Shown here: in pieces, positions 55,240 through 63,378 of the stretch
Position numbering within the stretch: position 1 is the first letter of the stretch
Layout: each line of letters starts with the position of its first letter
NCBI RefSeq assembly: GCF_016785085.1
Contig: NZ_JAENHO010000001.1
Location: 434,001-498,000 of the forward strand
Source: Paractinoplanes lichenicola
GTDB lineage: Bacteria > Actinomycetota > Actinomycetes > Mycobacteriales > Micromonosporaceae
Length of the DNA stretch: 64,000 nucleotides
Direction of reading: 5' to 3'
Program-made: the position numbers and the translations under genes
Notes under the pieces: generated by a model
The model's database searches: none
Told to the model about the DNA's origin: nothing
What the model saw: only the letters and a program-made list of their open reading frames with translations

Positions 55240-55263
55240 GTCCCCCGTCATGCTAGGGCTTCG

Positions 55264-55320
55264 TCAGCCCCAGGTCTGACCCTTGCGGCCCCAAGACTGG
55301 CCTCCGGCGTGCGTGCTCAT
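55264..55320 (-). CDS. 18-residue peptide with duplicated Q-[S/T]-W-G motif
   Basis: A minus-strand ATG at 55320 has a near-perfect ribosome site (AAGGGGAG, 4 bp spacing) and encodes MSTHAGGQSWGRKGQTWG. QSWG and QTWG are repeated on either side of RK. A terminator with a T tract follows 25 bp after the stop, so this looks like a self-contained small gene. It is divergent from the SARP-STAND-TPR regulator and upstream of an MFS exporter. I know of no family. It might be a signalling peptide or a RiPP core, but no modifying enzyme is adjacent. Confidence 0.6.
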   Translation of the reverse strand: MSTHAGGQSWGRKGQTWG

Positions 55321-55391
55321 GTCACTCCCCTTTCGTCCGGCACGAGTACTGGTGAGCGACGTTACGAGGCGGCGATTACCGATCTCTTACC

Positions 55392-58300
55392 GTGACCGTG
55401 GATGATCGACAGATGTCGGTGGAGGTCAGGGTGCTCGGCACCGTCGGGCTGGGGCACGACGGTGAGTGGCACGCCCCGCCCAGCGGTCTGCTGCGGGCCC
55501 TGCTGGCCGCCCTCGCCGTGTCCACCGAGGAAGTGTCGGCGGCGGCCCTGATCGAGACGGTGTGGGAGGGCTCGGCCCGGGAGGCGACCGTCGCCGTGGC
55601 CGTGCACCGGCTGCGGCGCTGGCTGGCCGAGACCGTCGGGGAGGCGGCCCGGGTCACGCGGCCGACCAGCGGTTATCTCCTCGAGATGCCCAACGGCGGC
55701 ACAGACGTACGGCGGTTTCGCGCGCACGTGACCGCCGCGCGCGGGCCGGAGCTGGGCGACCGGGAGCGTGCCGGGCTGCTTACGGAGGCGCTCGCGGTCT
55801 GGCGTGGACCGGCGCTCGACGACGTGCCGCCGAAGTTCACCCTGGACGCCGTGGTGTCGCAACTGGAGGGTGAGCGGCTCACCGCCACCACGGAGCTCGG
55901 CCGCACCCTGCTGCGTCTGGGCGAGCCGGGCCGGGCCGTGGAGCTGCTCACCGCGGCGGCCCGCCGGCACCCGCTCGACGAACTGGTGCAGGGCCTGCTC
56001 GTCGAGGCGCTCGACCGGGCCGGGCGCCAGGCCGAGGCGCTGCGCACGTATCGGACGGTCCGCGACCGGCTCGTCGACGAGCTGGGCGTGGAACCCGGCC
56101 CCGAGCTGCACGGGGCCTACCTGCAGGTGCTGCGGCAGGATCCGGCGGCGACCCCGGTGCCGAGCCCGGAACCGCCCGTGCCGGCCCAGCTGCCGGCCGA
56201 CGTCGCGCACTTCATGGGTCGCGAGGACGCCCTGCGTGCGATGGACCTGCACTCCGGCCGGCACGGCGGTCCCCCGGCCGGCATCTCGGTGGTGACGGGC
56301 ACCGCCGGAGTCGGCAAGACGGCCCTGGCCCGGCGCTGGGCCCACCGGTCGCGGGCGCGGTTCCCCGACGGGCAGCTCTTCGTCGACCTGCGCGGCTACT
56401 CCGACGGCGCCCCGGCCGACCCGCTCGACGTGCTCGGCACCCTGCTGCGGGCCCTCGGCCTGCCCGCCGACCGGGTGCCGGCCGCCCTCGAGGAGGCCGC
56501 TGCGGCGTACCGGACCCGGCTGGCCGACCGGCGCATGCTCGTCGTGCTGGACAACGCCCGCTCGGCCGACCAGGTGCGCCCGCTGCTGCCCGGCAGCGCC
56601 TCCTGCCACGTGGTCGTGACCAGCCGGGACAGCCTGGCCGGGCTGGTCGCCGTGGAGGGCGCGCGGCCGGTCACGCTCGGGCCGCTGACCGCGGCTCAGG
56701 CCGGACGGTTGCTGGCCGGGCTGCTCGGCGAAGACACCGTGCGGGCCGAGCCGGAAGCCGCGCGGCGGCTGGCCGAGATCTGCGCCTACCTGCCGCTGGC
56801 GCTGCGGATCGTCTGCGCCCGGCCCTCGGCGAGCCTGGCCGAGCGGGTGGCGGCCCTCGACGGCGGGGATCGGCTGGCCGCGCTGGAGCTGCCCGGTGAC
56901 GAGCGGGCCGGGGTGGCGGCGGCGATCCGGCACTCGTACGACGCCCTGCCGCCCGCCGCCCGGCGGCTGTTCCGGCTGCTCGGGACGGCGCGGGTGCACG
57001 ACTTCACCGAGGCGGCTTTCCCGGGGCTCGGCACGCTGGCCGCCGCGGGTCTGCTCGAGGAGCGCCGGCCCGGCCGGTTCGCCCTGCACGACCTGCTGCG
57101 TGATTACGCGGCCCGGCTGCCCGAACCCGAGCGCGACGCGGAGCGGGCGAGGCTGCTCGACTGGTATCTGACCCGGGCGCGAGCCGCCACCCGGCTGCTC
57201 TATCCGCACATCTGGCAGATGGCCCCGGCCGACCCGGCGAGCGACCGCGAGGAGGCCCTGCGCTGGCTCGACGACGAGCGGGCCAACCTGGTCGCGGTGG
57301 CCGGCACCGGGCCGCACGCCTGGCTGCTGGCCGACGCGCTGCGCGGCTACCTCTGGCACGGCGACCACCACACCGAGTGGCGGGCGCTGACCCAGGCCGG
57401 GCTGGCGGCGGCCGAGCGCCACGGCGACCAGTTCGCCCAGGCGGTGATGGCCCGCGGCCTGGCCCAGCTGGCCACCGAACGGCGCGCGCCCGACGCGATC
57501 GAGCAGCAGCTGCGGGCGCTGGAGCTGTGCCGCCGGTGCGGCTGGCGCGAGGGCGAGGCCCAGACGCTGGGCGGGCTCGGCCGCAGCTACAGCGAGATCG
57601 GCCGTCCCGCCGTCGCCGTCTCCTATCTGGAGCAGGCCCTCGAGATCACCGAGGCGATCGGCGCCGTCGCCGGGACGGCGGCCACCCTCGGCAACCTCGG
57701 GATCGTGGTCGTCGAGCTGGGTCAGCTGGCCCGCGCGGCCGAGCTGCACGGCCGCGCGCTGCAGCTGTTCCGGGCGATGGACGCGCGCCCGGCGGTCGCC
57801 AACGCGCTCAACAACCTGGCCACCGCGCTGTGGTCGCTGGGCCGCGCCGACGAGGCCCGCACGCTGCTCGAGGAGGCCCTGACGCTGACCCGCGAGGCGG
57901 GCGACGGCGGCAGCGAGGCGTACGCGCTGGGGGTGCTGGCCCGCATCGAGACCGACCCCGACCGGGCGCTGCGCCACGCCCGCGACGCCCTGGTGCTCGT
58001 GCAGGTGGCGGGCGACGAGCGGCAGCAGGCCGAGATGCTGTGCGAGCTGGGCGCCCTGCATCTGGAACAGCACGACACCCGTACGGCCCTGGACTGTTTC
58101 CGCCGGGCCGCCGCGCACGCCGAGCACGCGACCAGTCCGCTGCCGGGCCTGCGGGCGCTGGTCGGGATGGCCGCCGCCGAACACCGGCTCGGCAACACCA
58201 CGGAGGCCGACTCCCTGGTGCGGCGCGCGCTGACCGGCTGCCAGGAGCACGGCTACCGGATCGTCGAGGGTGAGGCGTGGACCGTACGGGCCGAACTGGA

Positions 58301-58412
58301 CCTTGCTCGCAACCGCCCGGCCGAGGCTCGCGCCGCCGAGGAACAGGCCCTCGAGGTGTGGCGCGAGACCGGTCATCGCCCGGCCGCCGGGGTGACCAGG
58401 CCGGTCTCGTAG
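55392..58412 (+). CDS. SARP-type BTAD/NB-ARC/TPR regulator (AfsR-like), full length
   Basis: The 1006-residue protein has an N-terminal winged-helix region, a BTAD domain (about residues 90-250) and an NB-ARC ATPase with GTAGVGKTAL and MLVVLDNARSADQV. A winged-helix and at least five TPR repeats (such as TLGNLGIVVVELGQLARAAE, ALNNLATALWSLGRADEART) complete it. It has the full architecture that the MITE-cut SARP at 32326 has lost. It is divergent from the 18-residue peptide gene, which could be its target or signal. The start is GTG 55392; an ATG at 55413 is an alternative. Its 3' end overlaps the response regulator by 40 bp. Confidence 0.94.
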   Translation: MTVDDRQMSVEVRVLGTVGLGHDGEWHAPPSGLLRALLAALAVSTEEVSAAALIETVWEGSAREATVAVAVHRLRRWLAETVGEAARVTRPTSGYLLEMPNGGTDVRRFRAHVTAARGPELGDRERAGLLTEALAVWRGPALDDVPPKFTLDAVVSQLEGERLTATTELGRTLLRLGEPGRAVELLTAAARRHPLDELVQGLLVEALDRAGRQAEALRTYRTVRDRLVDELGVEPGPELHGAYLQVLRQDPAATPVPSPEPPVPAQLPADVAHFMGREDALRAMDLHSGRHGGPPAGISVVTGTAGVGKTALARRWAHRSRARFPDGQLFVDLRGYSDGAPADPLDVLGTLLRALGLPADRVPAALEEAAAAYRTRLADRRMLVVLDNARSADQVRPLLPGSASCHVVVTSRDSLAGLVAVEGARPVTLGPLTAAQAGRLLAGLLGEDTVRAEPEAARRLAEICAYLPLALRIVCARPSASLAERVAALDGGDRLAALELPGDERAGVAAAIRHSYDALPPAARRLFRLLGTARVHDFTEAAFPGLGTLAAAGLLEERRPGRFALHDLLRDYAARLPEPERDAERARLLDWYLTRARAATRLLYPHIWQMAPADPASDREEALRWLDDERANLVAVAGTGPHAWLLADALRGYLWHGDHHTEWRALTQAGLAAAERHGDQFAQAVMARGLAQLATERRAPDAIEQQLRALELCRRCGWREGEAQTLGGLGRSYSEIGRPAVAVSYLEQALEITEAIGAVAGTAATLGNLGIVVVELGQLARAAELHGRALQLFRAMDARPAVANALNNLATALWSLGRADEARTLLEEALTLTREAGDGGSEAYALGVLARIETDPDRALRHARDALVLVQVAGDERQQAEMLCELGALHLEQHDTRTALDCFRRAAAHAEHATSPLPGLRALVGMAAAEHRLGNTTEADSLVRRALTGCQEHGYRIVEGEAWTVRAELDLARNRPAEARAAEEQALEVWRETGHRPAAGVTRPVS

Positions 58413-59050
58413 GCGAGCACGACCACCTGGGCCCGGCTGGTCAGCCCGAGCTTGGTCATCAGCCGGTTGAGATGCGTCTTGACCGTGGCCTCGCCGATGA
58501 ACAGCGTCTCGGCGATCGCCTCGTTGCCCGCGCCCGTGGCGACCAGCCGCAACACCTCCAGCTCGCGCGTGGTGAGCTCGGCCAGGTCGGCGTGGGCGCC
58601 GGGCCGGGCCGGCATTCCCACGTACGCCTCGACGAGCCGCCGGACGACGCTGGGCGCGAACAACCGGCCGCCCCCGGCGGTGATCCGGATCGCGTCGAGC
58701 AGGCCCTCCGGCGAGATCTCCTTGAGCAGGAACCCGCTGGCCCCGCAGCGCAACGCCTCGGCCACGTGCTCGTCCACGTCGAGCGTGGTCAGGATGATGA
58801 CCCGCGGGGCCGGGCCGGGCTCGCCGTCGAGGATGCGGGCGGTCGCCGTGAGCCCGTCCAGCTCGGGCAGGTGCACGTCCATCAGCACCACGTCGGGCCG
58901 CAGCGCCCGGGCCAGCCGCACCGCCTCCACCCCGTCGGCCGCCTGCCCGGCCACCTCGACACCCGGCGCCGCCGTGATCAGGGCGGCCAGGCCACCCCGG
59001 ATGAGCGGCTGACTGTCGGCCACCAGCACCGTGGTCTTCGATCCGGGCAC
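58373..59050 (-). CDS. NarL/LuxR-type response regulator (orphan)
   Basis: The 225-residue protein has an intact receiver (DSQPLIRGGLAAL, phospho-Asp58 in VVLMDVHLPELDG, Lys in GFLLKEISPEGLL) and a LuxR HTH (LTTRELEVLRLVATGAGNEA, IGEATVKTHLNRLMTKLGLT). No histidine kinase gene is adjacent, so its partner is elsewhere. It overlaps the end of the SARP-STAND gene on the opposite strand. Confidence 0.94.
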   Translation of the reverse strand: MPGSKTTVLVADSQPLIRGGLAALITAAPGVEVAGQAADGVEAVRLARALRPDVVLMDVHLPELDGLTATARILDGEPGPAPRVIILTTLDVDEHVAEALRCGASGFLLKEISPEGLLDAIRITAGGGRLFAPSVVRRLVEAYVGMPARPGAHADLAELTTRELEVLRLVATGAGNEAIAETLFIGEATVKTHLNRLMTKLGLTSRAQVVVLAYETGLVTPAAGR

Positions 59051-59096
59051 ACGCGCTCCTCGAGTCGGGTGAACTCGCGGTAGTTTGGCCCGGTCC

Positions 59097-59168
59097 GGTT
59101 GTGGGATTACTGTGGCCGCCCCGCACTCAGTCTGGTTGTGCGATTACTGTGGCCGCCCGCGCTCAGTC
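59097..59168. repeat. Tandem 36-bp repeat
   Basis: Two adjacent copies (59097-59132 and 59134-59168) begin ggttgtg(g/c)gattactgt and differ at two or three positions including one indel. The second copy runs into the end of the alcohol-dehydrogenase-like gene and contains its stop. Confidence 0.75.
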
Positions 59169-60089
59169 GACCTCGACGACCGCCTTGCCGTGCAGCGTGC
59201 CCTGGCGCAGGGCGTCGATCGCCTCGCCGGCCCGGCGCCAGGAGCCGCGCCAGCTGATGGAGGGCTGCAGCGTGCCCCGGGCCACTTGCTCGTTCAGCCA
59301 GGCGAAATCGGGCGGCAGGGGCGAGCCGTCGAACTGGTGGAAGCTGACGATGCTGCGGTTGTTGCGCTGGGGATCGGCCATCAAGGCGGCGTACGGGAAA
59401 GACTCGCCCTCGGTGGCAAGGTGCCCGAGCGAGACAAGGACACCGCCGTCGGCCAGCCGGTCGAACGCGCGCACGAGCAGAGCCCCGCCCACGGTGTCGA
59501 TGACGGCGTGCACGGTGTCGTCGTAGTCGGCCGGATCGGCCACCACGACCTCGGCGCCCAGCCCGCGCAGCTCGTCCGAGAAGCGCCGGGCCGACCTCGT
59601 CACCGCGACGGGCCGGGCGCCGCCGAGCCGGGCCAACTGAACCGCGAAGCGCCCCACGCCGCCGGTGGCGCCGGTGACCATGATGCGCCGGCCCAGCGTC
59701 GGACCGGCTCGGCGCAGGGCGCGCAGGGCACTGTTCGCCGCGATCGGCACGGTGCTGATGGCTGCCAGGTCGGCATCGGGCGGGGCGACGCCGAGTATCG
59801 CGGTGCTGACGGCCCTGAACTCCGCCCAGGCCCCGCCGTCGCCGAACGTCGTAACCAGCGTGCCAACGGCCGGCCCCGACCCGTCGGCCGCGGCCTCGAC
59901 GACCCGGCCGGCGGCCTCCCAGCCCGGGACGCTGCCGTCGGCCAGGCCGCTCGCGGTGGCCAGGTCGCCGGCGTTCAGGGCGAACGCCTCGACCTTGACC
60001 AGGGCCTCACCGGGGCCAGGGACCGGTTCCGGCGCCACGCCAAGGGTGACGCCGGAGGACGATGTGTGATCCACAATCAATGCGCGCAT
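59163..60089 (-). CDS. Zinc-independent alcohol dehydrogenase/quinone oxidoreductase-like (MDR) protein
   Basis: The 308-residue protein is an MDR oxidoreductase: the GroES-like part (PGWEAAGRVVEAAADGSGPA), the Rossmann motif IMVTGATGGVGRFAVQLARL and a C-terminal HGKAVVEVD. Unlike the disrupted copy at 38406, it keeps its nucleotide-binding site. The ATG at 60089 is chosen because the frame upstream reads as an IS110 remnant, not a normal N-terminus. Confidence 0.9.
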   Translation of the reverse strand: MRALIVDHTSSSGVTLGVAPEPVPGPGEALVKVEAFALNAGDLATASGLADGSVPGWEAAGRVVEAAADGSGPAVGTLVTTFGDGGAWAEFRAVSTAILGVAPPDADLAAISTVPIAANSALRALRRAGPTLGRRIMVTGATGGVGRFAVQLARLGGARPVAVTRSARRFSDELRGLGAEVVVADPADYDDTVHAVIDTVGGALLVRAFDRLADGGVLVSLGHLATEGESFPYAALMADPQRNNRSIVSFHQFDGSPLPPDFAWLNEQVARGTLQPSISWRGSWRRAGEAIDALRQGTLHGKAVVEVD

Positions 60090-60207
60090 GATCAGTCGAT
60101 CAAACACCCTGTTCCCGGCACACGGTCTCGTTTCCTCGTCGACCCAGGACCCGCGAAGTCGAACACGTGGCGGTCGCCGCTCGGTCGTAGACGACGCCCA
60201 CTTCGCG
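60090..60207. other. Gap between alcohol dehydrogenase-like gene and IS110 remnant
   Basis: About 120 bp hold no recognisable gene or symmetrical site; any promoter of the dehydrogenase-like gene should be here. Confidence 0.4.
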
Positions 60208-60440
60208 CTAGGGCAGGCCAAACTCGCGGTCCAGGTTGGTGACGCGGTCGAGAGAACGGGCTGCCGGGTCCACTCCGGGACGAGTTCGTGCAGGTGCCAA
60301 CGAAGCCGGTTGATGGCCCGGGTGCGTTCGGCGACCAAGTCTTCGCGGTGGTCGACCAGGAGCCGCAGGTGGCGGTCAGGCCCGTCGAGATGTGCGATGG
60401 GTGCGAGGGCGATCTCGGCGGCCTCGGCGCATGGGCGTCA
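60208..60440 (-). pseudogene. IS110-family transposase fragment
   Basis: On the minus strand the sequence reads AEAAEIALAPIAHLDGPDRH, LLVDHREDLVAERTRAINRL and RWHLHELVPEWTR. The frame then shifts to RSLDRVTNLDREFGLP and a stop. These are typical parts of the DEDD domain of IS110 transposases. Only about 75 codons remain, with a frameshift, so it is a relic. Confidence 0.8.
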
Positions 60441-60446
60441 AGGTAG

Positions 60447-60476
60447 CCGGGGCGCCCCGTCGAGGGGGCGCCCCGG
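60447..60476 (-). terminator. Hairpin after the X-Pro dipeptidyl peptidase gene
   Basis: A perfect 12-bp stem (ccggggcgcccc with ggggcgccccgg) with a 6-nt loop follows the minus-strand peptidase stop by 8 bp. It has no clear T tract but is the obvious transcript end. Confidence 0.6.
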
Positions 60477-60484
60477 GTGTTGGG

Positions 60485-62170
60485 TCAGAAGCCGAGGGCC
60501 TGGCGGCCGCCCACGATGGGGAGGTCGAGGCGGCTGGCGGTGGGGTCGATGGTGATCTGGGTGCCGGGCAGGGGGCGCAGCGTGTAGTCGTAGTCGGTGG
60601 ACAGGAGGGCTACGCCGATCTGGTGGCCGGCCTTGAAGACATAATCCTCGGGCTGCATGTCCCAGCGGATCTTGTACTTCTTGCCGGGCACGACGGGAAG
60701 CGAGTGGGACTTCGAGGCGCGGTTCTGCGGGTCGATCCAGCCGCGGGTGACGATGACCGGGTCGGCGCCCGAAGGGCCGTAGTCGACGAGCACCGCGGTC
60801 AGGTTGGCGGCCGTGCGGTTGTCGATGCTGACCTTCAGATCCACGTACGGGGTGCCGCTGAGCCGCACGTCGCGGGGCAGGGTGGGCCAGCGGTAGACGA
60901 GCCGGTGGGGCGATTCGGCGGCGATCAGCTGCTCGACCGTCTGCGTGCGGCCGTTGTCGGTGAACGTAGCGGGGCCGGCGGTGAGCGGCAACGAAGCCGT
61001 ACGGGTTCCGGGCACCGGCCACGACGTCGTGCGCTCGGTGACGGTCCCGTCGGCGTCCTCGAGGGTCACGCGCGGCTCGCGGTTGACGCCGTTGTCGGTG
61101 CCGTAGATGTAGTGGTCGATCCACCGGTCGACGGCGTCGCTGAATTCCTGCGACTGCGGGCTGCCGTGCCCGCCGTCGTACAGCCAGAGCTTGCGGTCGC
61201 CCCGGAGCGCGGACCAGAGCTGGATGCCCTGCTTGGGCTTGACGTTCCAGTCGGCGAGACCCTGGGCCACGAAGACGCTGGCCTGGATCTTCCCCGCCTG
61301 CGCCGTATAGTCGCGTTCGGCCCACACTCGGGAGTAGTCGCCGGTGACCCTGTCCTGGATGCGGGTCAGCCGGTCCATCGCGGCCGCGCAGACCTCGGGA
61401 TTCTCGCGGGTGAGGATGTATTTCGACATGACGTCGAGGTCCTCGCCCTGCCAGCCGCCGGGGGCCACGACCAGGCCGTTCGCGCGGTAGTAGTCGTACC
61501 AGCTGGTGACGGCGGACATCGGGATGATCGTCTTGAGGGCGGACTTGCCGGTGATGGCGGCCATGATCGGAAGCGTGCCGTTGTAGGAGACTCCGCTCAT
61601 CGCCACCCGGCGCAGCGACCAGGTCGCGGTGACCGGCTTGCCCGCGGCGTCGTACGCGCGGCCCTTGCGATCGAGCCAGTCGACGACGGCCCGCATGGCG
61701 GCGGTCTCGTCCTTGCCGCCGGTGTCGGGGCAGCCGGTCGACAGGTTTGTGCCGAGGCTGTCCGCGGTGATGATGGCGTAGCCGCGGTTCGTGTAGTGCC
61801 GGAAGGCCGCGACCGCCTTGCCCTGGCCGCGCTTGGCCGCGCCCCGCATGACGTCGGCCAGCCCGGCGGCCGGGGTCTCCTGGGGCAGCCGGTCGACGTC
61901 GACGCTGGGATACGGCACGTCGACACCGGGACCCGCGTACGGGGTGGGCAGCACGATCGAGCCGACCTTCTGGTCCGAGGCCGGCCGGGTGATGTTCAGA
62001 TGGACCCGGTCGCGCACCCCGTCGCCGTCGGAGTCGAGCGGGACCTCCACCCAGACGTCCTCGACGATGTCGCCGGGGGGTGCGGCCGAAGCGGGTGCGG
62101 CGAGCGGGACCAGAGCGCCGATCAGGGCGAGGGAGATCACCGTCGCCAGCTTGCGTCGCATCGATGTCAT
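60485..62170 (-). CDS. Secreted X-Pro dipeptidyl peptidase (S15 family)
   Basis: The 561-residue protein has a signal peptide (ISLALIGALVPLAAPASAAP). The S15 alpha/beta-hydrolase core has a catalytic Ser195 (MSGVSYNG), Asp307 (QGLADWNV) and His335 (DGGHGSP). A C-terminal beta-sandwich (LPRDVRLSGTPYVDLKVSID) typical of X-Pro dipeptidyl peptidases completes it. It would remove X-Pro dipeptides from extracellular peptides. Confidence 0.95.
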   Translation of the reverse strand: MTSMRRKLATVISLALIGALVPLAAPASAAPPGDIVEDVWVEVPLDSDGDGVRDRVHLNITRPASDQKVGSIVLPTPYAGPGVDVPYPSVDVDRLPQETPAAGLADVMRGAAKRGQGKAVAAFRHYTNRGYAIITADSLGTNLSTGCPDTGGKDETAAMRAVVDWLDRKGRAYDAAGKPVTATWSLRRVAMSGVSYNGTLPIMAAITGKSALKTIIPMSAVTSWYDYYRANGLVVAPGGWQGEDLDVMSKYILTRENPEVCAAAMDRLTRIQDRVTGDYSRVWAERDYTAQAGKIQASVFVAQGLADWNVKPKQGIQLWSALRGDRKLWLYDGGHGSPQSQEFSDAVDRWIDHYIYGTDNGVNREPRVTLEDADGTVTERTTSWPVPGTRTASLPLTAGPATFTDNGRTQTVEQLIAAESPHRLVYRWPTLPRDVRLSGTPYVDLKVSIDNRTAANLTAVLVDYGPSGADPVIVTRGWIDPQNRASKSHSLPVVPGKKYKIRWDMQPEDYVFKAGHQIGVALLSTDYDYTLRPLPGTQITIDPTASRLDLPIVGGRQALGF

Positions 62171-62192
62171 CCAATGAGGATGCCCCGTCGGG

Positions 62193-63368
62193 TCAGCCCG
62201 CGCTGCCCCGTCCGCGGACCGCCACGAAGAGGGCCGCCGCCGAGCACGCCAGCATGGTGGTGCCCATCGCGACCGCGGTCACCGTCCCCGGCAGGGTCAT
62301 CGCCGAGGCGGCCAGCCCGCCCACCAGGAACTGCAGCAGCCCCTGCAGCGACGAGGCGGATCCGGCGGCCGACCCGTGCCCGTCCAGGGCCAGCGACGTC
62401 GCGTTGGCCAGCACGAGCCCGAGCATCGACACCACCAGGAACAGGCCGGCCAGCAGGAACGGCAGCGGCAGGTCGAGCACGGCGCAGGCCAGCACCCCGG
62501 CCGAGGCCAGGGTGGCCACCGTCAGCCCGATCCGCAGCAGCGCGCGCTCCCCCGCGACCCGGCCGACGAGCATGCCGTTGACCTGGCCGAGCAGCACGAT
62601 GCCGAGCCCGTTGAGCCCGAAGACCAGGCTGAACTGCTGAGCCGTGAGCCCGTACGCCTCCTGCAGCACGAACGACGACCCGGAGATGTACGCGAACACG
62701 GCGGCGAACATCAGCGCCGCGGCCAGCACGTAGCGCATGTAGTGCGGGTCGGTGACGAGGGTGCGGAAGGCGCGCAGCGTGCCCCGCGGATGGGAGCGCG
62801 CGTGGTGCGACTCGGGCAACGTGAACAGCACCGCGACCAGCAGGGTCAGCCCGATCGCGGCCAGCACGAGGAACACTGCCCGCCAGGTGGTGACCGTCAG
62901 CAGGAAGCCGCCGAGCACGGGGGCCAGGATCGGCGCCACCCCGTTGACGACCATGAGGGTCGAGAAGAACCGGGTCATGGCTGTGCCCTCGAACAGGTCG
63001 CGGACGATGGCCCGGGCCAGCACGATGCCCGCCGCCGCGCCCAGCGACTGCACGATCCGCCCGGCGATCAGCCACTCGACGGTCGGGGCCAGCGCGCACC
63101 ACAGCGATCCGGCCAGATAGAGCGTGATGCCGGTGAGCAGCGGGCGACGCCGGCCCCAGGCGTCCGACAGCGGCCCGACGATCACCTGCCCGACGGCCAG
63201 GCCGACGACGAACACCGTCAGGGTCAGCTGCACCAGCGACGGGCTGGTGCGCAGGTCGTCGGCCATGCCCGGCAGCGCCGGCAGATACATGTCGATCGTG
63301 AGCGGCCCGAAGCCGCTGAGCGACCCCAGGATCAGGGCCAGCCGCAACCGCCGTCGAGTGAGAGACAC
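62193..63368 (-). CDS. Bcr/CflA-type MFS multidrug efflux transporter
   Basis: The 391-residue protein has twelve membrane helices and the Bcr/CflA signatures TIDMYLPALPGMADDL and GQVIVGPLSDAWGRRRPLL. It resembles chloramphenicol/bicyclomycin exporters. It lies between the peptidase and the DUF4832 gene in the same direction, with only 10 bp to the latter's stop, so the genes may be cotranscribed. Confidence 0.94.
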   Translation of the reverse strand: MSLTRRRLRLALILGSLSGFGPLTIDMYLPALPGMADDLRTSPSLVQLTLTVFVVGLAVGQVIVGPLSDAWGRRRPLLTGITLYLAGSLWCALAPTVEWLIAGRIVQSLGAAAGIVLARAIVRDLFEGTAMTRFFSTLMVVNGVAPILAPVLGGFLLTVTTWRAVFLVLAAIGLTLLVAVLFTLPESHHARSHPRGTLRAFRTLVTDPHYMRYVLAAALMFAAVFAYISGSSFVLQEAYGLTAQQFSLVFGLNGLGIVLLGQVNGMLVGRVAGERALLRIGLTVATLASAGVLACAVLDLPLPFLLAGLFLVVSMLGLVLANATSLALDGHGSAAGSASSLQGLLQFLVGGLAASAMTLPGTVTAVAMGTTMLACSAAALFVAVRGRGSAG

Positions 63369-63378
63369 ATGATCATTG

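Noticed and set aside
55362..59126. Minus-strand open frame of over 1200 codons opposite the SARP-STAND gene
   Set aside because: Its translation is Gly/Arg/Gln-rich shadow sequence; the plus strand has a complete, recognisable protein.
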